A stretch of 64,000 nucleotides of DNA, from NCBI GenBank assembly GCA_903889245.1, contig CAISWQ010000024.1:1-64000 (forward strand), given 5' to 3'. The DNA is from an uncultured Lentisphaerota bacterium. GTDB lineage: Bacteria > Verrucomicrobiota > Kiritimatiellia > CAIQIC01. Shown piece after piece: positions 56,318 through 64,000 of this stretch (position 1 is the stretch's first letter; each line of letters begins with the position of its first letter). The notes under the pieces are model-generated. The model saw nothing but the letters and a program-made list of their open reading frames with translations, ran no database searches and was not told where the DNA came from. A program made the position numbers and the translations under genes.

Positions 56318-58141
56318 TCACTGTTTCAGTACCGCTAGCGCCGTGGCGATGTTGCCCATGGGCGCGCTGACCTGAAGGCCGGCGAGGCGGTGGCGGATTT
56401 GGGCGACCATTTCACGGGCGATTTCGATGCCAATCTTGCGCTGGTCGTCGCGGCTCTCGACCGCGCCCATCCGCGTCAGCAAAGCATCCGGCACGACGAC
56501 GCCGGGCACTTCGTTCTTCATGAACTGCGCGTTGCGGAAACTCGCCAGCGGCCACACGCCCGCCAAGACCGGCAGCTTCAAATCGGCGACCGCATCCAGA
56601 AACCGGAACAGCGGTTCGGCGGCGAACACTGGCTGAGTGATGGCGAACTCGGCGCCGGCCTCGACCTTCTCGCGGAAGCGGCGGACTTCGCGCGCGAAGT
56701 CGAGTGCGTTCGGATCGGCCCCCACCCCGATGACGGCGCGCGTCTGCGGGTCGATGCTTTGTCCGCCGAGGTCCACGCCGCGATTCAAGCGCGCCTGCAG
56801 GCGCACCAGGCCCACCGAGTCCACGTCGAACACGCCGCTGGCGGAGGGATAGGGGCCGAGCTTCGGCGGATCGCCGGTGATGAACAGCAGGTTCTGCAAG
56901 CCGACCGCGGCGCAGCCGAGCAGGTCAGCCTGCAGGCTGATAATGTTGCGGTCGCGCGCGCAGACGTGGAGCATCGCCTCGACGCCCGCCTTCTGCTGGA
57001 TTTCGAGCGCGGTGATCAGCGGCGAGATACGCGCCGAGGCGCGCGGGCCATCGGGAATGTTGATGGCGTCCACGCCAGCGGCCTTGCACTGCGCGGCCTT
57101 GGCGACCACGTCGCCCAGGTTGTAGCCACGCGGCGGCACGAGCTCGATGCTTGTCACCCACGTGCCGGCGGCCAGCTTCGCGCTGAATTTGGTTTTCTCC
57201 ACCAACGGAACCGCGGACTTGAGTGCGGTGGTCTCGACGGGCGTGGCCTTGACCTCGATGCGCTGCTGCGCGAGCGGGCGCAGCGCGCGCGCCACTTCGC
57301 GGATGTGGTCGGGCGTGGTGCCGCAGCAGCCGCCGACACCGCGCGCGCCGAGGTCGAGGTAGCGCTTGGCGTAGGTCGCCAGGTATTCCGGCGAGCAGAG
57401 CGTGATGCGGCGGTTATCCACTTCCTTGGGCATACCGGCATTGGGCTCGACGATGACGGGCGTGCGCGTGTGGCGCACCGCGCGCTCGACTGCACCGAGC
57501 AAGCCATCCGGACCAAGGCCGCAATTCAAGCCCCATGCCGCCGGCTCAAGGCTGCCGAACGGCAACAACAACTGCTCGACCGGCTCGCCGACCGAGGATT
57601 CCGCGTGCTCGTTGACCGCAAAAGAAACGATAAAAGGTAACTGCACTCCCGCGGATTGCAGCGCGGCGACGGCGTCCTCCGCCAGCGCGCGTGTCGGCAG
57701 CGTCTCAAAGATGATGCAATCCACGCCGCCCGCGGCGAGCGCGGCCATCTGCTCGGCCATCAGTTCGATCCGCCGTTCGCGCGCGAGGCCCGGCGCGGAG
57801 ATTGGCCCGACGGAGCCGGCGACGAACACCAGCCGCTTGGCGTTCTTCGCCACACCGCAGGCCAGCTCGGCGGCGGCCTTGTTGATCGCCACGGTCCGCT
57901 CGGCAAAGCCGAAGCGCGCGAGCGCCTCGCGGTTCGCGCCGTAGGAGTTGGTCGTCAGCACGTCCGCGCCGGCATCCATATAGTCCTGGTGAATCTGCCG
58001 GATCAGCGCGGCATCGGAGACGGAAAGTTCTTCGAAGTTACGATTCAGATAGACGTGGCGTCGGTAGATTTCCGTGCCCATCGCGCCATCGAACACGAGC
58101 ACGCGCGACTGGAGCGCGGCGACGAAAGCGTTTGCTTGCAT
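56318..58141 (-). CDS. Bifunctional homocysteine S-methyltransferase / 5,10-methylenetetrahydrofolate reductase
   Basis: VLVFDGAMGTEIYRRHVYLNRNFEELSVSD...GVGGCCGTTPDHIREVARAL (S-methyltransferase); 'GVDAINIPDGPRASARISPLITALEIQQKAGVEAMLHVCARDRN...AEFAITQPVFAAEPLFRFLDAV' (MetF). Confidence 0.92.
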   Translation of the reverse strand: MQANAFVAALQSRVLVFDGAMGTEIYRRHVYLNRNFEELSVSDAALIRQIHQDYMDAGADVLTTNSYGANREALARFGFAERTVAINKAAAELACGVAKNAKRLVFVAGSVGPISAPGLARERRIELMAEQMAALAAGGVDCIIFETLPTRALAEDAVAALQSAGVQLPFIVSFAVNEHAESSVGEPVEQLLLPFGSLEPAAWGLNCGLGPDGLLGAVERAVRHTRTPVIVEPNAGMPKEVDNRRITLCSPEYLATYAKRYLDLGARGVGGCCGTTPDHIREVARALRPLAQQRIEVKATPVETTALKSAVPLVEKTKFSAKLAAGTWVTSIELVPPRGYNLGDVVAKAAQCKAAGVDAINIPDGPRASARISPLITALEIQQKAGVEAMLHVCARDRNIISLQADLLGCAAVGLQNLLFITGDPPKLGPYPSASGVFDVDSVGLVRLQARLNRGVDLGGQSIDPQTRAVIGVGADPNALDFAREVRRFREKVEAGAEFAITQPVFAAEPLFRFLDAVADLKLPVLAGVWPLASFRNAQFMKNEVPGVVVPDALLTRMGAVESRDDQRKIGIEIAREMVAQIRHRLAGLQVSAPMGNIATALAVLKQ

Positions 58142-58143
58142 CC

Positions 58144-58695
58144 TCAACCCTTCTTCATCGTCTTGGCGACCATGGCCACGATGTCTTCCAGTTCGATCAG
58201 GCGGCCGGCGCCAACCTCGCCGCAGGCGAGGTCGCCCTCGCCGACATCGAGTACGAGCACACCGCGATCCTTGAGCGTTTTTACGTTGGCCTGCGTCGCC
58301 GGGTTCAGCCACATGCGTTCGTTCATCGCGGGCGCGACGACCACCGGTCCCGCCGCCGCCAGCACCGTGGCGCTGACGACATCATCGGCAAGTCCGTGCG
58401 CAAGCTTGGCCAGCACGTTCGCTGTGCAGGGCGCAAGCACCACGACACCCGCGCGGCCGGAGAGATCAAGGTGCTGGTAGGTGGACGTCTCCACGGCCTC
58501 GCACTTGCCGACGGCCACCGGGTGCTTTGTCAGCGCCTGAAACGTCAGCGGCCCGACGTACTTCGCCGCCGCCTCGGTCATCATCACCCACACGTCCCAG
58601 CCCTGCTGCTGCATCCGGCGCACCAGTTCCGCGGACTTATAGGCGGCGATGGAGCCGGTGACACCGAGCACAACGGTCTTGGTTTTCGCTGTCAT
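58144..58695 (-). CDS. coaC: Phosphopantothenoylcysteine decarboxylase (CoaC half), stand-alone
   Basis: KTVVLGVTGSIAAYKSAELVRRMQQQGWDVWVMMTEAAAKYVGPLTFQALTKHPV...VVAPAMNERMWLNPATQANVKTLKDRG. Confidence 0.93.
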   Translation of the reverse strand: MTAKTKTVVLGVTGSIAAYKSAELVRRMQQQGWDVWVMMTEAAAKYVGPLTFQALTKHPVAVGKCEAVETSTYQHLDLSGRAGVVVLAPCTANVLAKLAHGLADDVVSATVLAAAGPVVVAPAMNERMWLNPATQANVKTLKDRGVLVLDVGEGDLACGEVGAGRLIELEDIVAMVAKTMKKG

Positions 58696-58705
58696 AAGGC
58701 ACTCC

Positions 58706-59311
58706 TCACTTCCGAATCCGTACGCGTTCCGCGAGCACGATGGCGCGGAGGTGGTCATAGGCGGTCTGCAGTTCATCGTTGATGACAAGGTAGCTGAACT
58801 CGCGCCAGCGCGTCATCTCGCCCGTGGCCTGCCGGACTCGGTGCGCGATGACTTCCGCGCTGTCTTGACCGCGGCCGGTCAGGCGCGCACGCAGCGCGTC
58901 GAGCGAGGGCGGTGCAATGAAGATATCCACGAGTGGCGGCGCGTGTGGCGTTTGTTGGAGTGAAGCGCGTATGCTGGCCGCGCCCTGCACATCCACATTG
59001 AGCAGCACGTCCTGTCCTTTTTTCAAGGCTTGGAAAACCGGCTCGCGCGGCGAACCATAGCTATGGTCGTGCACGGTGGCGTACTCCAAGAAACCGTTTG
59101 CGGCGCTGCGCCGCTCGAACTCGTCTTGCGTTAAAAAGAAGTAGCTCTGCCCTTCGACCTCGCCCGGACGCATCGGTCGTGTGGTCGCCGTAACCAGTGT
59201 GTAGAGCGAGGCTCCGAACTCGGCCTTGAGCATTTCGCAAAGCGTAGTCTTGCCCGCGCCCGAAGGCGCGGAGATAAGGAAGATGATGGGCTTGGAGCGT
59301 TGCTCATTCAT
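58706..59311 (-). CDS. gmk: Guanylate kinase
   Basis: PIIFLISAPSGAGKTTLCEML...TTRPMRPGEVEGQSYFFLTQDEFERR...DVLLNVDVQGAASIR. Confidence 0.95.
   Translation of the reverse strand: MNEQRSKPIIFLISAPSGAGKTTLCEMLKAEFGASLYTLVTATTRPMRPGEVEGQSYFFLTQDEFERRSAANGFLEYATVHDHSYGSPREPVFQALKKGQDVLLNVDVQGAASIRASLQQTPHAPPLVDIFIAPPSLDALRARLTGRGQDSAEVIAHRVRQATGEMTRWREFSYLVINDELQTAYDHLRAIVLAERVRIRK
59019..59037. repeat. Single repeat-like palindrome inside gmk
   Basis: TTTTTCAAGGCTTGGAAAA, one mismatch to the 19-bp consensus; encodes VFQALKK. Confidence 0.5.
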
Positions 59312-60192
59312 TCGATGTTTTGCACCTGCTCGCGCATCCGCTCCAGCTCCGCCTTGAAGCCGACGACGACCCGGCTGATCGCGGCGGCGTTGGCCTTGGA
59401 ACCGATGGTGTTGATCTCGCGGAACATTTCCTGGGCGAGAAAATCCAGCGCGCGGCCCGGCGGTTCCGCGGCGCGCAGCAGGTCGCGCGCCTGGCGGAAG
59501 TGGCTGCGCAGGCGCGTCAACTCCTCGGTGATATCAGCCTTGTCGGCGAACAGCGCCACCTCGCGGATCATCCGTTCGTCGGCGGCCAGATCGCCCTGGT
59601 CCGCCTCCCGCAGGCGGGCAAGCAACTGCTCGCGATAACGGCTGCAGACCTCCGGCGCGAAGGCCGCGATGTGGTCGGCATATTTCTCCAAAAGCACCAA
59701 GCGCTTCGCGATGTCACGACGCAACGCGACGCCCTCGCGCGCACGCATCGCAACCAGCGCCTTGAGCGCCGCCGCCAGCGCGCGATGGGCCACAGTCCAG
59801 ACACGCTCCAGTTCCTGCGCGGGCGGCGCCAGTTGCACCACCTCCGGCAGGTTCATCAGGAAAGTCGCATCCACCTTGTCGGTCAGGCCGAGCCGCTTGT
59901 TCGCCTTCTGCAAGGCTGCCTGATAGGCGGCGGCCAAGTCCTCATCCACACGTACTTCCTGACGGCGCACAGCGGCGCTGCGCACAACCTCCACCAACAA
60001 GGTCACGCGGCCGCGGCTAAGCGCACCCCGGACAGCGGCCTGCAGGCGCGGCTCCAGTTCGGCAAACTCGCGCGCGAGGTTCACCTGCACATCGAGCTGC
60101 TTGCGGTTGACCGAGGTCGCGCGCACCTCGACGCGCAGCCCGCCGGCCGCCGCCGCACCCCGCCCATAACCTGTCATGCTGCATACAGCCAT
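59308..60192 (-). CDS. yicC: YicC/YloC family endoribonuclease
   Basis: MAVCSMTGYGRGAAAAGGLRVEVRATSVNRKQLDVQVNL...KANAAAISRVVVGFKAELERMREQVQNIE. Confidence 0.93.
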   Translation of the reverse strand: MAVCSMTGYGRGAAAAGGLRVEVRATSVNRKQLDVQVNLAREFAELEPRLQAAVRGALSRGRVTLLVEVVRSAAVRRQEVRVDEDLAAAYQAALQKANKRLGLTDKVDATFLMNLPEVVQLAPPAQELERVWTVAHRALAAALKALVAMRAREGVALRRDIAKRLVLLEKYADHIAAFAPEVCSRYREQLLARLREADQGDLAADERMIREVALFADKADITEELTRLRSHFRQARDLLRAAEPPGRALDFLAQEMFREINTIGSKANAAAISRVVVGFKAELERMREQVQNIE

Positions 60193-60194
60193 AA

Positions 60195-61390
<1,196 letters not shown>

Positions 61391-61406
<16 letters not shown>

Positions 61407-62035
61407 GTTTCGATGAACCTCTTCACGGCGGCCAAATCCTTTTTGCCCGGCTGCGCCTCGACGCCGGAACTAACGTCCACGCCCCACGGCCGCACGGCGC
61501 GGATGGCCTCGGCGATATTCTCCGCGCGCAGCCCGCCGGCGAGCAAAACCTTCGTGCGGCTCGCCGCCACGAACGCGCGCGCCGCTGTCCAGTCTACGGT
61601 CTGGCCCGTGCCGCCGGGCGCGGCCGGACTATAACTATCGAGCACCAGAGCGTCAACGAACGCCGGCGGTGGCGTCGTTTCGCGATCGAGTCGGACGACT
61701 TTCCAAAGCTTGGAAACGCCAGACAGTGTTTTTTCCAAGGCTTGGAAAAAACCGGCGTCTGCTTTTCCAAGGCTTGGAAAACCGTGCCATTGAATCACGT
61801 CGAGCTGCGCGACGTCCACCGCGCGGCGGATGTCTGCCACGGATTCATCCACGACCACGCCGACCTTGAGCAGGCCCGGCGGCAGGTCGCGCGTCCACTC
61901 GGCGACCTGCTCCGGCCGGACAGCGCGTTTGGATTTGGGCCAGAGCACGAAGCCGAGCGCGTCCGGCTTGAGCGCCGCGACCGCGGCGACATCCGCCGCG
62001 TTCGCCAGCCCGCAAATCTTGACAAAAATACCCAT
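61391..62035 (-). CDS. trpF: Phosphoribosylanthranilate isomerase containing an in-frame palindromic-repeat array
   Basis: [88 protein letters not shown] all intact. Confidence 0.94.
61699..61781. repeat. Palindromic repeat mini-array, 3 copies (centres 61708, 61740, 61772), inside trpF
   Basis: CTTTCCAAAGCTTGGAAAC; TTTTCCAAGGCTTGGAAAA; TTTTCCAAGGCTTGGAAAA; spacing 32, 32. Confidence 0.93.
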
Positions 62036-62161
62036 GTGCGGGCGATGATAGACGAGCCCTATCGCTGGCGAAAGCGATTTCCCAAAGCCCTGGCGTGACT
62101 TTGGGCCGAGGTTGTTCTAAAAATCCGCGGCGATGGATAAGTGGCCTATAGGGAGCGAAGC

Positions 62162-63220
62162 ATGAACAGGCGCTGGTTGCCGATAGTGGGTTGCGGAGTC
62201 GGTCTCGTGTTGTTGGTAGGTGGGTGTGGTAAACGCAAGGGCGAAGAGCACGCCGTGCTGAAGCCCTCGGGTGTGACGGCGCAGGGCGTCGCCGACCCGG
62301 CCGTCGTCGCGCGCTGCGAAGCGCCGCTGGAAAGCATCTTTTTCATTTGCGACGCCACGGTGCCCGGCAGCGGCGCGCCGTCGGTCGGTTTTGCCGGCGG
62401 CCTAAGCAACATGCTGTTGCGCACCACCGATGGCGGCCAGACCTGGCAGAATATCCGGTCGGGGAATCCCACCGGCGCAGCGTTTGAGAAAATCTGCTTT
62501 CGCTCCGCGCAGCATGGCTGGGCCGTGAGCCGCGATCGCCTGCTTGGCACCGGCGATGGAGGCCAGACCTGGCAGGAAGCCGCCAAATTGCCCGGGAATT
62601 TTTATTACTTCGGCGCCTGCTCCGTGAGCAGCAGCCGCTACTTCCAGATGCAGACGCCGGGCTGTGGCGCGGCGGTCTATGCGGCCTCCGCCCCGGACGC
62701 GGCGTGGACCAAGTGGGGCGCGTCGCTGCCGCGCAACGATTACGAGGCCGTGTTCTTCCTCGACGATCAACATGGCTGGCTCGCGGGCAACTATGGCATC
62801 GCCGCCTGCACAACCAACGGCGGCGCCACGTGGATGACCACGAACATCAAGGACGGCGGCCATCTGGTCCAGATCCAGTTCGTCACGCCGCAGACCGGCT
62901 GGATGCGGCCGCTGCTGGGCCACGAGGGCGGTATCTGGGCGAGCCGCGACGGCGGCCAGACATGGGCCAAGCAGAACGCCGGCATCAAGACCTACCACAA
63001 CCTGCTCGACATGCACTTTGTGAACGAGCGGACCGGCTACCTGCTCGTGGATACCGGCCGGAACACCGCCGAAATCCTGAAGACCGGCGACGGCGGCGTC
63101 ACGTGGACCTCCGCCCGCACCTTCAAGGCGCCGGCCCACGCGTTCTGCTTTGTGTCACCCACCGAGGTCTGGTTCGCCGCCCGCGACGGCACCCTTCTGC
63201 ATTGCGCGCTGGACAAGTGA
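62162..63220 (+). CDS. Lipoprotein with BNR/YCF48-like beta-propeller repeats
   Basis: Lipobox GVGLVLLVGGCGK; repeated 'LLRTTDGGQTWQNI', 'LLGTGDGGQTWQEA', 'ACTTNGGATWMTT', 'WASRDGGQTWAKQ'. Confidence 0.88.
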   Translation: MNRRWLPIVGCGVGLVLLVGGCGKRKGEEHAVLKPSGVTAQGVADPAVVARCEAPLESIFFICDATVPGSGAPSVGFAGGLSNMLLRTTDGGQTWQNIRSGNPTGAAFEKICFRSAQHGWAVSRDRLLGTGDGGQTWQEAAKLPGNFYYFGACSVSSSRYFQMQTPGCGAAVYAASAPDAAWTKWGASLPRNDYEAVFFLDDQHGWLAGNYGIAACTTNGGATWMTTNIKDGGHLVQIQFVTPQTGWMRPLLGHEGGIWASRDGGQTWAKQNAGIKTYHNLLDMHFVNERTGYLLVDTGRNTAEILKTGDGGVTWTSARTFKAPAHAFCFVSPTEVWFAARDGTLLHCALDK

Positions 63221-63223
63221 TCC

Positions 63224-63273
63224 CGTTCCAAGCCTTGGAAAAATCGCGTTCGCCGTTTCCAAGCCTTGGAAAA
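63224..63273. repeat. Palindromic repeat mini-array, 2 copies (centres 63233, 63264)
   Basis: CGTTCCAAGCCTTGGAAAAA; GTTTCCAAGCCTTGGAAAAC; spacing 31; between tandem genes. Confidence 0.92.
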
Positions 63274-63292
63274 CCTGACATGATGCGCGGCC

Positions 63293-64000
63293 ATGAATGC
63301 GACGCGCAAAAGCATCCTGGCGTTCGGCGAAATCCTCTGGGACGTGTTCCCGGATGGCGCGCACATCGGTGGCGCGCCATTCAACCTCGCGGCGCACGCG
63401 GTCCGCTGCGGGCTTACGGCGCAGTTGCTCTCGCGCGTCGGCGCGGATGACCTCGGCAGCCGTGCGCTGGCGGAGGCGCAGCGGCTCGGCGTCGGTGCGG
63501 ATTTTGTTCCGGCCGATGCGCAGCATCCCACCGGCACGGTCACCGTCCAGCTTTCGCCGGAAGGCCAGCCGACCTACACCATCCACACCGGCGTGGCGTG
63601 GGATTTCATCACCGCCGACGCTGCCAAGCTACAGGCGCTGCCGGTGGACGCCATCTGCTTCGGCACGCTGGCGCAGCGCAGCGCGACCTCGCGCGCCAGC
63701 CTGCGGTGCGTGTTGGAAATCTTCCCGTCCGCGCCGGTGTTCTTCGACGTCAACCTGCGCCAGCAGTTCTATTCGCGCGAGCTGATCGCGGAGGGCTTGC
63801 AGAGGACGACTATCCTGAAGCTGAACGAAAGCGAAGTTGAGGTCCTGTCGGAATTACTGCTGGGTACGCGCTTGGCAGAAGAAACGTTCGCGCGGAAAAT
63901 CCAGGAGCAGTATCCAGGCGTACAGATCGTGTTGGTGACGCGCGGCGCGCACGGCTGCCTGCTCGTCGAGCGCGCCGGCTTGGCGACGGCGATGCCCGGC
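63293..64000 (+). CDS. PfkB family carbohydrate kinase (fructokinase-like), truncated by window end
   Basis: SILAFGEILWDVFPDGAHIGGAPFNLAAHAVRCGLTAQLLSRVGADDLGSRALAEAQRLGVGADFV...ILKLNESEVEVL. Confidence 0.9.
   Translation, partial: MNATRKSILAFGEILWDVFPDGAHIGGAPFNLAAHAVRCGLTAQLLSRVGADDLGSRALAEAQRLGVGADFVPADAQHPTGTVTVQLSPEGQPTYTIHTGVAWDFITADAAKLQALPVDAICFGTLAQRSATSRASLRCVLEIFPSAPVFFDVNLRQQFYSRELIAEGLQRTTILKLNESEVEVLSELLLGTRLAEETFARKIQEQYPGVQIVLVTRGAHGCLLVERAGLATAMPG

Noticed and set aside
62076-62096. TTTCCCAAAGCCCTGGCG upstream of trpF
   Set aside because: Core is 12 rather than 11 bp and the right arm lacks the A tract; single weak match.

Overview
This is a 64 kb, mostly high-GC bacterial chromosomal window. 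Gene content resembles the Verrucomicrobiota/Kiritimatiellota (PVC) lineage: GH29 and GH95-like enzymes, DUF1080, DUF4838, Gfo/Idh/MocA, and giant DUF11/CARDB and NHL/InlB-repeat surface proteins. That taxonomic placement is inference. Housekeeping blocks include pgi, mtnA, msrA, an LPS-core operon (lpxK, heptosyltransferase-like, GT2, CPBP protease, LPS-kinase/glycosidase fusion), and a compact operon trpF-trpB-yicC-gmk-coaC-bhmt/metF. A tRNA-Gly(CCC) lies at about 52.7 kb. An AT-rich two-gene island (FRG-domain protein plus a zinc-ribbon/TM/TPR-like protein) sits between bhmt/metF and a detached coaB. The most striking unexplained signal is a dispersed palindrome, TTTTCCA-N5-TGGAAAA (best copies TTTTCCAAGSCTTGGAAAA). 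It recurs across the window in mini-arrays of 2-4 copies whose centres are 31-32 bp apart, about three helical turns. It has no stop codon in any of six frames. It occurs in convergent, divergent and tandem intergenic gaps and also inside coding sequence: it forms an internal segment of TrpF and an N-terminal leader of a 2192-aa surface protein. Other notable items are a frameshifted HNH endonuclease with two overlapping small ORFs, a two-lipoprotein cassette bracketed by near-identical direct repeats that copy the 3' end of pgi, and a circularly permuted LamG/DUF2341 block interrupting a DUF11 repeat. All coordinates and motif readings were made by eye. No homology search was run.
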